This document shows positions 52,195 through 60,922 of a stretch of DNA of 64,000 nt, piece after piece. The notes below the pieces were generated by a model. The model did no database searches. It had not been told where the DNA came from and saw only the letters and a list, made by a program, of their open reading frames with translations. The first letter of the stretch is position 1; every line of letters starts with the position of its first letter. The stretch is from DATAXP01 sp036272935 (lineage in GTDB: Bacteria > Planctomycetota > Planctomycetia > Pirellulales > PNKZ01): positions 1-64,000 of the forward strand of contig DATAXP010000023.1 in assembly GCA_036272935.1 (NCBI GenBank), written 5' to 3'. The position numbers were made by a program, and so were the translations under genes.

Positions 52195-53421
52195 ATGAAA
52201 TATGTCATCGTTATTCCCGATGGCTGTGCGGATGAGCCGCAAGAAGCGCTTGGCGGCCGCACGCCGTTGCAGGCTGCGAATGTGCCGAACATGGATGCGA
52301 TCGTGGCCGCGGGTGTTGTTGGCCGGGCGAATCATGTGCCGGCGTCGCTCGCGCCGGGTTCCGATGTCGCGAATCTCAGCCTGCTCGGCTACGACCCACT
52401 AGCTCATTTCACCGGCCGGGCGCCGTTGGAGGCGGCGGCCCAAGGAATCGCGCTGGGACCCGATGATTGGGCGATTCGCTGCAACCTGGTGACCGTCGAA
52501 AAGCAAACGATGCGCGATTTTACCGCCGGCCATATCTCGACGGAGGAAGCAACTTCGCTGCTGGCCGCGGCGCAGGAAAATCTCGGCAACGACCGGCTGC
52601 AGTTCATGCCGGGCGTGAGCTACCGCAACTTGCTGATCTATCGTGGTGCGGGGGCCGCCGCGCCGTTCTCGCGCGATACACGCACGACGCCGCCGCACGA
52701 TCTGACCGATAAGCCGGTGATCGACGATTATCCGCGCGGCCCGGGAAGCGACCTGCTCAACCAGTTGATGACGGCCAGCATGCCGATCTTCGCGGATCAT
52801 CCGGTGAACGCCGCTCGACGAGTCGGCGGCAAGCTGCCGGCGACGAACGTTTGGTTGTGGGGGCTCGGCAAGACGCCGACGCTCGAGCCGTTCGAGAAGA
52901 AACATGGCCGCCGCGGCACGATGATCACCGAGGTCGACCTGCTCCGCGGCCTGGCGGCCCTCATCGGTTGGCAGCGGATCGAAGTACCCGGCACGACCGG
53001 CTATTACGACACCGATTACGCAGCGATGGGACGCTACGCGATCGACGCACTTCCCGCGACCGACGTGCTGTGCGTCCACGTCGAGGCGACCGATGAAGCC
53101 TCGCACGAAGGGAACGCACCAGCCAAGATCAAGGCCCTGGAAGACATCGACCACCACATTGTCGGTCCCCTGCACGCGGCGCTCAAGAAGCAAGGGGACT
53201 ACCGCATCCTGGTTACTCCCGATCATCCCACGCCGCTGCGCACCAAAACGCATAGCCACGGCCTGGTGCCGCTAGCGATCTGCGGCTCGGGCATCGCGCC
53301 CGACGTCGCCACGACTTACGACGAGGTGGCCGCGGCAGCGTCGTCGCTGGCGTTTCCTGAAGGGTGGAAAATGATGGACTTTTTCTTGAATGCGAAATGC
53401 GAAATGCGAAATAGGAAATAG
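52195..53421 (+). CDS. ApgM-like phosphoglycerate mutase family protein, candidate homoserine kinase
   Basis: A 408-residue member of the cofactor-independent phosphoglycerate mutase (ApgM) branch of the alkaline phosphatase superfamily: IPDGCADEP, LAPGSDVANLSLLGYDP (nucleophile Ser), VHVEATDEASHEGN, LVTPDHPTPLRTKTHSH. It lies between hom and lysC, where a homoserine kinase would be expected. Related proteins have been proposed as a non-orthologous homoserine kinase. No thrB is visible. The last residues (NAKCEMRNRK) are encoded by a repeat sequence. Function by context is inference; plain phosphoglycerate mutase is the alternative. Confidence 0.8.
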   Translation: MKYVIVIPDGCADEPQEALGGRTPLQAANVPNMDAIVAAGVVGRANHVPASLAPGSDVANLSLLGYDPLAHFTGRAPLEAAAQGIALGPDDWAIRCNLVTVEKQTMRDFTAGHISTEEATSLLAAAQENLGNDRLQFMPGVSYRNLLIYRGAGAAAPFSRDTRTTPPHDLTDKPVIDDYPRGPGSDLLNQLMTASMPIFADHPVNAARRVGGKLPATNVWLWGLGKTPTLEPFEKKHGRRGTMITEVDLLRGLAALIGWQRIEVPGTTGYYDTDYAAMGRYAIDALPATDVLCVHVEATDEASHEGNAPAKIKALEDIDHHIVGPLHAALKKQGDYRILVTPDHPTPLRTKTHSHGLVPLAICGSGIAPDVATTYDEVAAAASSLAFPEGWKMMDFFLNAKCEMRNRK

Positions 53422-53480
53422 GAAACCACGACACTTGCGGTCATTCAGCATTCAGCATTCATCATTTAGCATTTCCTCCG
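53389..53480. repeat. Direct/inverted repeat cluster between apgM and lysC
   Basis: Left part (53389-53424) is built on gcgaaatgcgaaatgcgaaa, right part (53441-53476) on cattcagcattcagcattc; the two are imperfect inverted copies. The left part encodes the last residues of the ApgM-like protein, and the right part fills the space before lysC, so lysC lacks a visible ribosome site. Confidence 0.65.
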
Positions 53481-53481
53481 C

Positions 53482-55254
53482 ATGCCTCTCATCGTTCAAA
53501 AATTCGGCGGTACCAGCGTTGCCGATAGCCAAAAGATTCTTGCGGCGGCACGTAAAGCGATCCGTGCCCATCAGAACGGCAAACAGGTGGTGATGGTTGT
53601 CAGCGCGATGGGGCACAGCACCGACGCGCTGGTCGACCTGGCCCAAGAAATCAGCGACAACCCGCCGGCCCGCGAGATGGACATGCTCCTTTCGACCGGC
53701 GAGCAGGTGAGTGTGGCGCTGATGGCGATGGCGATTCACTCGCTGGGGTTTGAGGCGGTGAGCATGACCGGCGCTCAGATCGGCATCCGCACCGACAGCA
53801 CGCACACCAAGGCCCGCATCCATTCGATCTCGACCGATCGCATGCGGCAAGCACTCGACGCCGGCAAGATCGTGATCGCCGCCGGGTTCCAGGGAATCGA
53901 TCAGGATTACAACATCACGACGCTCGGCCGCGGCGGCAGCGACACGACGGCCGTCGCCCTGGCCGCGGTGCTGGGGGCCGAGGCTTGCGAGATCTACACC
54001 GACGTCGACGGCGTGTATACGACCGATCCGCGGGTGCTTCCCGAGGCGCGCATGGTGCGCCAGGTGAGCTACGACGAAATGCTGGAGCTGGCCAGCCTGG
54101 GTGCCGGTGTGATGCACAGCCGCAGCATCGAGTTCGCCAAGAAGTTCAACGTGCCGATCCATGTGCGCAACAGCTTCGCCGACATCACCGGCTCTGTGAT
54201 TGCCGCCAAGCCCGAAGCTCCCGGGCAAGCGGTGAGCGGCGCGACGCTGGTGAAGAACGAAGCCCGTGTGACGCTGCTGGGCGTGCCCGACCGGCCGGGG
54301 ACAAGCCATGCGCTGTTTTCCAAGATCGCGGCCAAGAACATCTCGGTCGACATGATCGTGCAGAACGTGGGGGCCGACACGAAGGCCGATATTTCGTTCA
54401 CGGTCATCAAGGACGACCTGAAGTCGACGCTGCGCGCCATGCAGGAAGCGGCCGACGAGCTCGAGGCGGAAGGGTTCACGCACGACGACAACGTGTCGAA
54501 GGTGTCGGTCGTGGGGTTGGGCATGGCCACGCAAACCGGCGTGGCCCAGAAGATGTTCCGCGCCCTGGCCGACGCGGGGATCAACATCCTGATGATCACC
54601 ACCAGCGAGATCAAAATCTCGGTGCTGGTATCAAAGGATCAGGGACTCGCCGCCCTGCGCACGCTGCACCGCGAGTTCGAATTGGATAAAGCCCCGTCGG
54701 GCCGCAATGGCGGCGAACCGTTGCCGCACGCCGGCGTCAGCGACGCGGCAGCAGTCGTCGCCCGGCTGCAGGGCATGGAGGACCTGGCGATCGACGACGT
54801 GCGGCTCGATGAATCCCAGGCGCGTGTCACCGTGGCCGAGGTGCCCGATAGTCCGGGGCTGGCCGCCGCGGTGTTTGAAGGCGTCGCGGCCGGCGGCATC
54901 TTCGTCGACATGATCGTGCAGAGCTTCGGCGTCGACGGGCTGGCAAATCTCAGCTTCACCGTGCCGCGCAGCGAGGTGGAGAAGGCGGTCGAGGTGGCCC
55001 GTCAGTTGGCCCAGCGGCTGCGCTGCGGCCCCGTGACCCATTCGCCGCGCGTGGCGAAGCTGTCGGTTTCGGGCATCGGCATGCGCAGCCACACTGGGGT
55101 GGCGATCCGCATGTTCCGCTCGCTGGCCGAGGCGGGAATCAACGTCGAGATGATCAACACCAGCGAAGTGCGCGTGAACGTGGTCGTCGCCGGCGAAGCG
55201 GGTCAACGCGGTTTGGCGTGCCTGCAACAGGCGTTTTCCGATGCGCTACGCTAA
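53482..55254 (+). CDS. lysC: Aspartate kinase with duplicated ACT regulatory region
   Basis: A 590-residue aspartokinase (aspartate to aspartyl phosphate). The kinase domain spans about 1-250: VQKFGGTSVAD, LSTGEQVSVAL, TLGRGGSDTTAV. Two pairs of ACT domains follow: about 265-410 (TLLGVPDRPGTSHALFSKI, VSVVGLGMATQTG) and about 435-585 (RVTVAEVPDSPGLAAAVFEG, LSVSGIGMRSHTG). The doubled set makes it longer than usual, as in some cyanobacteria. No ribosome site is clear before the ATG at 53482. Third gene of the hom-apgM-lysC operon. Confidence 0.95.
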   Translation: MPLIVQKFGGTSVADSQKILAAARKAIRAHQNGKQVVMVVSAMGHSTDALVDLAQEISDNPPAREMDMLLSTGEQVSVALMAMAIHSLGFEAVSMTGAQIGIRTDSTHTKARIHSISTDRMRQALDAGKIVIAAGFQGIDQDYNITTLGRGGSDTTAVALAAVLGAEACEIYTDVDGVYTTDPRVLPEARMVRQVSYDEMLELASLGAGVMHSRSIEFAKKFNVPIHVRNSFADITGSVIAAKPEAPGQAVSGATLVKNEARVTLLGVPDRPGTSHALFSKIAAKNISVDMIVQNVGADTKADISFTVIKDDLKSTLRAMQEAADELEAEGFTHDDNVSKVSVVGLGMATQTGVAQKMFRALADAGINILMITTSEIKISVLVSKDQGLAALRTLHREFELDKAPSGRNGGEPLPHAGVSDAAAVVARLQGMEDLAIDDVRLDESQARVTVAEVPDSPGLAAAVFEGVAAGGIFVDMIVQSFGVDGLANLSFTVPRSEVEKAVEVARQLAQRLRCGPVTHSPRVAKLSVSGIGMRSHTGVAIRMFRSLAEAGINVEMINTSEVRVNVVVAGEAGQRGLACLQQAFSDALR

Positions 55255-55267
55255 GTCGCGTCACACC

Positions 55268-55364
55268 GTAGGTCTGGCGAGCCGAGCCGGACAGGAAGCG
55301 GGTTCGGTTGGCCATCCCAACGAAGTGCCGCTCGGCTCGCGGCACCTACCGAGGCACTCGGTAG
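55268..55364. terminator. Repeat with hairpins between convergent lysC and BFN gene
   Basis: Imperfect inverted arms 55268-55287 and 55330-55349 (gtaggt...gagccgagc type), then a perfect 8-base stem (ctaccgag / ctcggtag, loop gca) at 55346-55364. No T-run is present. It lies between convergent genes and probably blocks read-through both ways. Confidence 0.5.
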
Positions 55365-55390
55365 CATGCATTGCGAATACCGGAGTTCCC

Positions 55391-55795
55391 TCATTCCCCC
55401 AGCACGTCATTCAGCACTTCTTCGCTGACGTAGATCGGCAGGTGCGGGTCGCAGGTCACGGCCACGGCGATCGCGTCGCTGGGGCGGGCGTCGATCTCGA
55501 CGGTTTCACCTTCGTGCCGCAGTTGCAGCTTGGCGTAGTACGTGTGGTCCTTCAGCTCACTGATCACCACGCTCTGGAATTCGGCCCCCAAGTTATCCGC
55601 GACGCTCACCAGCAGATCGTGCGTCAGCGGCCGCGGCGAAGGATGCCCTTTCACGCGGCGGTCGATGCTCGTGGCCTCGAAGATGCCGATCAGAATCGGG
55701 AACGAACGCTTGCCGTCGACTTCCTTGAGATAGATCACTTGCTGATCATTGATCTCGCTGATGATGATCCGCGACAACTCCATCTGAACGGGCAT
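55391..55795 (-). CDS. Bifunctional nuclease (BFN/DUF151) domain protein
   Basis: A 134-residue protein matching the BFN family: IYLKEVDGKRSFPILIGIFEA, RPLTHDLLVSV, LQLRHEGETVEIDARPSDAIAVAV. The family has weak DNase/RNase activity in plants and Mycobacterium homologues are proposed redox- or translation-linked. Ends with an acidic helix. No partner gene adjoins. Confidence 0.9.
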   Translation of the reverse strand: MPVQMELSRIIISEINDQQVIYLKEVDGKRSFPILIGIFEATSIDRRVKGHPSPRPLTHDLLVSVADNLGAEFQSVVISELKDHTYYAKLQLRHEGETVEIDARPSDAIAVAVTCDPHLPIYVSEEVLNDVLGE

Positions 55796-55933
55796 GACCC
55801 GGTACCTTTCGCAAGAAATGCGTCCCGTTCTACGCGGCGACGAATGCCGCGCCCCATGAACCGTTGATTATAAAACCAGCGCGGGGCGCGTGAACAGTGG
55901 CCGAGGCGAATCGGCAAGCGAAGCTCGACGTCG

Positions 55934-56908
55934 CTAATAATTGGGCGTCGGGGCGCGGAAGCGGTGGATGTCGATCTTGCGGAACCAGTCGATCGTGCGC
56001 GGCAACCCCTCGGCCAACGGCACCTTCGGCTCCCAGCCAAGCCTCGTTCGCGCCAGTGTAATATCCGGCTTACGCTGCGTGGGGTCGTCGGCCGGCAGCG
56101 GCTTGTGAACGATTTTGCTCTTCGAGCCTGTGATCTTGAGCACTTGCTGGGCCAGTTCCAAGATCGTGAACTCGCCGGGTTTGCCGAGGTTCACCGGCCC
56201 GATGAAGTCGTCGGGACCATTCATCATGCGGATCATCCCTTCGACCAGATCGTCGCGGTAGCAGAACGAACGAGTCTGGCTGCCGTCGCCGTAGATCGTA
56301 ATTTCTTGCCCGCCGAGCGCCTGGACGATGAAGTTCGACACCACCCGCCCGTCGAACGGGTGCATCCCCGGACCATATGTGTTGAAGATGCGCACCACGC
56401 GGATGTTCATGCGGTGCATGCGGTGGTAGTCGAAGAACAGCGTCTCGGCGGCTCGTTTGCCTTCGTCGTAACAGGCCCGCGGGCCGATGCAGTTCACGCT
56501 GCCGCGATAGGTTTCGACCTGCGGATGGACCTCGGGATCGCCGTACACCTCGCTGGTCGAAGCTTGCAACACCTTGGCCCGGCAGCGCTTGGCCATGCCC
56601 AGCACGTGCATCGCGCCGAGCACCGAGGTTTTCATCGTCTTGATCGGATTGTACTGGTAATGACCCGGTGCGGCGGGACAGGCCAGGTTGTAGATCTCAT
56701 CGACATCGAGCCAGATCGGCTGCGTGATGTCGTGCCGGATCAGCTCGAAGTTGGGCTTCGCCAGCAGTTGGGAGACGTTTTCCTTCTGGCTGGTGAAGAA
56801 ATTATCGAGGCAGATGACGTCGTGCCCCTGCTCGATCAGCCGCTGGCACAGGTGCGCACCCAAGAACCCCGCCCCGCCGGTGACGAGAACGCGTTTGATG
56901 CTCGACAA
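55934..56908 (-). CDS. UDP-glucuronate decarboxylase (UDP-xylose synthase-like SDR)
   Basis: A 324-residue extended SDR enzyme that decarboxylates UDP-glucuronate to UDP-xylose (or a related sugar). NAD motif VLVTGGAGFLGAHL; STSEVYGDPEVHPQ; catalytic YDEGK in ACYDEGKRAAE; NTYGPGMHPFDGRVVSNF; GDGSQTRSFCYRDDLVEG. Full length. Feeds surface polysaccharide or exopolymer synthesis. Transcribed away from the helicase gene. Confidence 0.92.
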   Translation of the reverse strand: MSSIKRVLVTGGAGFLGAHLCQRLIEQGHDVICLDNFFTSQKENVSQLLAKPNFELIRHDITQPIWLDVDEIYNLACPAAPGHYQYNPIKTMKTSVLGAMHVLGMAKRCRAKVLQASTSEVYGDPEVHPQVETYRGSVNCIGPRACYDEGKRAAETLFFDYHRMHRMNIRVVRIFNTYGPGMHPFDGRVVSNFIVQALGGQEITIYGDGSQTRSFCYRDDLVEGMIRMMNGPDDFIGPVNLGKPGEFTILELAQQVLKITGSKSKIVHKPLPADDPTQRKPDITLARTRLGWEPKVPLAEGLPRTIDWFRKIDIHRFRAPTPNY

Positions 56909-56945
56909 GGATCGCTTCCTTAATTGACGGCGTGTTGCCGCAACC

Positions 56946-57015
56946 AGCCCGACGCGCCAGCGAGGGAGACGAGTCGTCGACGTCGCCCGAATTTCCCTCG
57001 CTCGCGCTTCGGGCT
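56946..57015. repeat. Inverted repeat, agcccgacgcgccagcgaggg family
   Basis: Arms 56946-56966 and 56995-57015 match at 19 of 21 positions as reverse complements. It is the same family as the inner repeat at 41857-41935 and lies in the leader of the helicase gene. Confidence 0.7.
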
Positions 57016-57100
57016 AATAAGCCTAGCCACTAGGCCGACCGCTGCTCAAAAGTATACCATGCATAAGGCGGATTACGGACGAATCAGGCGGCCGCTCTCG

Positions 57101-59419
57101 ATGGATCCACTGCTCAAAAATCTCACCGCCCCACAGCGCGAAGCGGTCCAGCACGTCGACGGACCGTTGCTGATCCTTGCCGGCCCCGGGAGCGGCAAGA
57201 CGCGGGTGGTGACGCACCGGGTGGCTCATCTGCTGCGCAGCGGCGTGTCGGCTCGGCAGATTCTCGCCCTCACGTTCACCAACAAAGCCGCCGACGAGAT
57301 GAAGACCCGGGTGGCGGCGCTGGCCCCTGATCGCCCCGTGTGGATCAGCACGTTCCACCGCTTTTGCTCGCGGCTGCTGCGCGAGCACGCGGCGATGGTC
57401 GGCCTGGGGCAGAACTTCACGATCTACGACACCTCTGACTCGCAATCCGCACTGAAGCGGGCGATCGAGCGCCTCGATTTCGACTCGACGCACTACACGC
57501 CGCAGCGGCTGGCAGCCGCGATCAGTTGGGCGAAGAACAATCTCATCGGCCCCGAGCAGTACGAGGCCCGCTCGGGCAGTCCGCTGGCGAGCATCGTGGC
57601 GCGCGTTTATCCGGCGTACCAGGCCGAGCTGCTCAAAAGCAATGCCGTCGACTTTGACGACCTGCTGTTGCACAGCGCGATATTGCTCAAGGAGAATCCC
57701 GAGGTGCGCGCGTCGCTCGATGCCCGCTATCGGCAGATCATGGTCGACGAGTACCAGGACACGAACCTGGCCCAGTATACGATCGTGCGTGCCCTGTCGC
57801 TCGACGAGCCGAACCTGGCCGTCACCGGCGATCCCGACCAGTCGATCTACGGCTGGCGCGGAGCGAACCTGAACAACATCCTCGAATTCGAGCGCGATTA
57901 CCCCGACGTGCGCGTGGTGCGGCTCGAGCAGAACTACCGCAGCACGAAGCGCATTCTGCGCGTTGCCGATCGGCTCATCGCCCACAATCGCCGCCGCAAA
58001 GAAAAGGAGCTGTTCACCGAGAACGAGGAAGGGGCCGCCGTGAGCTTGGTGACCTACGGCACGCAAAAGGACGAGGCCGAGGCGATCGCCGCGCGGATTG
58101 CCGAGTTGGTGAACGCTGGCCGTTACCACCCGCGCGATATCGCAGTGTTCTACCGCATCAACGCCCTGTCGCGGGCGCTGGAGTTCGCGCTGCGTGATCA
58201 TGGAATTCCGTATCAGATCATACGCGGCGTCGAGTTTTACCAGCGGAAGGAAATCAAGGACGTCCTGGCCTATCTGCAGTTGGTCAACAATCCGCGCGAT
58301 AACACCGCCTTTTTGCGAGTGGTGAACACGCCGCCGCGCGGAATCGGCAAAACCACGATCGAACGCCTGAGCCAGCACGCTGCGCGCTACAGCACCACGT
58401 TGCTCGAAGCGGCTCGCGAGGCGGGGCTGATCGAGGACCTGGCCAAGAACAAAAAAGCGGTCGCGGCCCTGGCGAAGTTCGTCGAGTTCTTCGACCAGTT
58501 GAGCCAGTTGGCGGCGCAGCCCGTTGAAGAAGTCCTCGGCCACGTGCTCGAAGAATCGGGCTATCATGACTTCCTCAAGCAGTCGGACGAAGAAGAGGAC
58601 CAGGAACGGTTGGCGAACATCGAAGAATTGCTCACCGCCGCCCGCGAGTTCGACGAACGCAATCCCGAGCCCGGCGCGCTCGAAGCGTTCCTTGAGCAGG
58701 CCAGCCTGGTGAACGACACCGACGATTGGGACGCAGTGCAGGACCGTGTGACGCTGATGACGTTGCACGCCTCGAAGGGGTTGGAGTTTCCGGTGGTGTT
58801 CATCACCGCGGTCGAGGAAGGGCTGATCCCGCACGAGCGTAGCCGCGACAATCCCGACGACCTGGAAGAGGAGCGGCGACTGCTGTTTGTCGGCATCACG
58901 CGGGCCGAAAAGGAATTGCGCCTGAGCCGGGCCGTGTATCGCAGCTTTCGCGGCCGCACCGTGATGAGCGTGCCGAGCATGTTTCTGGTCGAGCTACCGA
59001 TCGAGGAGATGGACGTGGGCGAGCAGGGAGTGATGGCGTTGCCGAGCATGGCGTGGGACCGGCCGACGCCCTGGAACGACGAGCCGGGCCACGACGACGT
59101 CCACGAATCGGACGACGATCTGAGTTTTCCGCCGGTGACGGCCGCGGCCAGTCCGCCGAGCCACGCGAGCACGGCGCCCGCTGCGACGCCGCTGACCACC
59201 GCCGCGGAGCTTGCCCTGGGAGGCGCGGCTGGCTTACCGCCGGTGTCGCCGGAGGATTTTTTCGCCGGCATGTTGGTGCGACATCCGGAGTACGGCCTGG
59301 GGAAGATCATCGCGCTTTCCGGTCAGCGCTCTGGCCGCAAGGCGACCGTGGCCTTCACATCGGCCGCCGGGCAGCGTACCTTCGTCCTGGCCCAAAGCCC
59401 GCTGCGCCCTGTGAAGTAA
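57101..59419 (+). CDS. UvrD/PcrA-type DNA helicase
   Basis: A 772-residue superfamily 1 3'-5' helicase. Walker A in LAGPGSGKTRVVTHRV; Ia in ALTFTNKAADEM; motif II VDEYQDTN; III GDPDQSIYGWRGA; IV region RLEQNYRSTKRIL; V TLHASKGLEFPVVF; VI VGITRAEKELRLS. The C-terminal extension (about 650-772) holds a Tudor-like domain (GMLVRHPEYGLGKI, ATVAFTSAAGQRTFV), typical of PcrA. I chose ATG 57101; 57059 is an in-frame alternative. Confidence 0.94.
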   Translation: MDPLLKNLTAPQREAVQHVDGPLLILAGPGSGKTRVVTHRVAHLLRSGVSARQILALTFTNKAADEMKTRVAALAPDRPVWISTFHRFCSRLLREHAAMVGLGQNFTIYDTSDSQSALKRAIERLDFDSTHYTPQRLAAAISWAKNNLIGPEQYEARSGSPLASIVARVYPAYQAELLKSNAVDFDDLLLHSAILLKENPEVRASLDARYRQIMVDEYQDTNLAQYTIVRALSLDEPNLAVTGDPDQSIYGWRGANLNNILEFERDYPDVRVVRLEQNYRSTKRILRVADRLIAHNRRRKEKELFTENEEGAAVSLVTYGTQKDEAEAIAARIAELVNAGRYHPRDIAVFYRINALSRALEFALRDHGIPYQIIRGVEFYQRKEIKDVLAYLQLVNNPRDNTAFLRVVNTPPRGIGKTTIERLSQHAARYSTTLLEAAREAGLIEDLAKNKKAVAALAKFVEFFDQLSQLAAQPVEEVLGHVLEESGYHDFLKQSDEEEDQERLANIEELLTAAREFDERNPEPGALEAFLEQASLVNDTDDWDAVQDRVTLMTLHASKGLEFPVVFITAVEEGLIPHERSRDNPDDLEEERRLLFVGITRAEKELRLSRAVYRSFRGRTVMSVPSMFLVELPIEEMDVGEQGVMALPSMAWDRPTPWNDEPGHDDVHESDDDLSFPPVTAAASPPSHASTAPAATPLTTAAELALGGAAGLPPVSPEDFFAGMLVRHPEYGLGKIIALSGQRSGRKATVAFTSAAGQRTFVLAQSPLRPVK

Positions 59420-59452
59420 CCGTGGGCGGGCGATCGCCGGAACGAGCATCGC

Positions 59453-60889
59453 ATGAGCTATCCCAAGCTTGCCCAACTTAAGGACGTCGCCGGGCTGCGG
59501 CGGCGGCTCGATGAGTTGGGGCTCGAATTGCCGATCGATGAGCGCATGCTCACTGCCGCCGACGGTTCGCCGCTGGCCGAGCCGCTGGTGATCGGCGGAT
59601 TCCGCGTCGGCAACCGTTGGTGCATCCACCCGATGGAAGGCTGGGACGCCCAGCGCGATGGCTCGCCGAGCGAGCACACGCTGCGTCGCTGGCGGCACTT
59701 CGGCACGAGCGGAGCGAAGCTGATCTGGGGGGGCGAAGCGGCCGCCGTGCAACCCGACGGCCGGGCAAACCCGAACCAGACGCTCGCCGTGCCCGAAAAC
59801 CGCGCTGGCCTGAAGGCGCTGCTCGACACGCTCTTGGCCGCCCACCGGGAGATGGTCGGCCCCACCGACGACCTGCTCGTCGGCCTGCAACTCACGCACT
59901 CGGGGCGGTTCTCGCGCCCCAATAGCAAGCGCCTTGAGCCGCGCATTGCCTACCACCATCCGCTACTCGACGCGAAGTTCGGCATCGATCCGCACGATGA
60001 TTCGGTCGTGTGGACCGACGACGACCTGGAACGCTTGATCGAGCGCTATGTCGATGCGGCGGGACTCGCCGAGGAAGTCGGCTATCAGTTCGTCGACGTG
60101 AAGTGTTGCCACGGCTACCTGCTGCACGAATTCCTCAGCGCACGAGTGCGCCTCGGCCGCTTCGGCGGCGATTTTGACGGCCGCACGCGCCTGCTGCGCA
60201 CGATCATCGAGAGCATCCGCGATGCGTATCCACGGCTAATGATTGTCGTGCGGCTCAGCGCCTTCGACGTGTTGCCGTATGTCACCAGCCGCGAAGTCGG
60301 TCGGCCGATGGAGACGGCACTTCCTTATGATCACGGCTTCGGGGTCGATCCGCACAATCCGCTGGAGCCCAACTTCGACGAGCCGATCCGCCTGCTGCAA
60401 CTGTTGCGCGACCTGCGAGTGGCGAGCGTGAACATCTCGTGCGGCAGTCCGTACTACAATCCGCACATCCAGCGGCCCGCCATTTTTCCTCCGAGCGACG
60501 GCTACCAGCCGCCGGAAGATCCGCTGGTGGGCGTGGCCCGGCAGATTCACGCCACGCGGCGGCTCAAGGAGGCGGTGCCCGATCTGCCGCTGGTTGGCAC
60601 CGGTTACTCGTACCTGCAAGATTATCTGCCACAGGTGGCCCAAGCCGTGGTGCGGCAAGGCTGGGTCGATAGCGTGGGACTCGGCCGGATGGTGCTGTCG
60701 TATCCTGAAATGCCGCGCGATGTGCTGCGCCTCGGCCGACTCGAACGCAAGAAGATCTGCCGCACGTTCAGCGACTGCACCACGGCGCCGCGCAACGCCA
60801 TGGTGTCGGGCTGCTATCCGCTCGATCCGTACTACAAGCAACTCCCCGAGGCCGAACAGTTGCGCGAGATCAAGCAAGCGCTGCGGTGA
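59453..60889 (+). CDS. Old-yellow-enzyme family flavin oxidoreductase
   Basis: A 478-residue FMN TIM-barrel NADH:flavin oxidoreductase: GNRWCIHPMEGWDAQ, LIWGGEAAAV, GLQLTHSGRFSRPNS, FVDVKCCHGYLLHEFLS, VVRLSAFD. Near the C-terminus a cysteine set (KKICRTFSDCTTAPRNAMVSGCYPL) lies where relatives of the dienoyl-CoA reductase group bind an [4Fe-4S] cluster, but only three Cys are close. The FAD domain of the large relatives is absent. It follows the helicase by 33 bases. Confidence 0.88.
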   Translation: MSYPKLAQLKDVAGLRRRLDELGLELPIDERMLTAADGSPLAEPLVIGGFRVGNRWCIHPMEGWDAQRDGSPSEHTLRRWRHFGTSGAKLIWGGEAAAVQPDGRANPNQTLAVPENRAGLKALLDTLLAAHREMVGPTDDLLVGLQLTHSGRFSRPNSKRLEPRIAYHHPLLDAKFGIDPHDDSVVWTDDDLERLIERYVDAAGLAEEVGYQFVDVKCCHGYLLHEFLSARVRLGRFGGDFDGRTRLLRTIIESIRDAYPRLMIVVRLSAFDVLPYVTSREVGRPMETALPYDHGFGVDPHNPLEPNFDEPIRLLQLLRDLRVASVNISCGSPYYNPHIQRPAIFPPSDGYQPPEDPLVGVARQIHATRRLKEAVPDLPLVGTGYSYLQDYLPQVAQAVVRQGWVDSVGLGRMVLSYPEMPRDVLRLGRLERKKICRTFSDCTTAPRNAMVSGCYPLDPYYKQLPEAEQLREIKQALR

Positions 60890-60922
60890 TCCGCTGCGAG
60901 CTGGTATGCTCATGGCAGTGGC

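Noticed and set aside
57023..58834. 603-codon antisense frame over the helicase gene
   Set aside because: Shadow of a high-GC gene; residues are not family-like and the sense strand has all helicase motifs.
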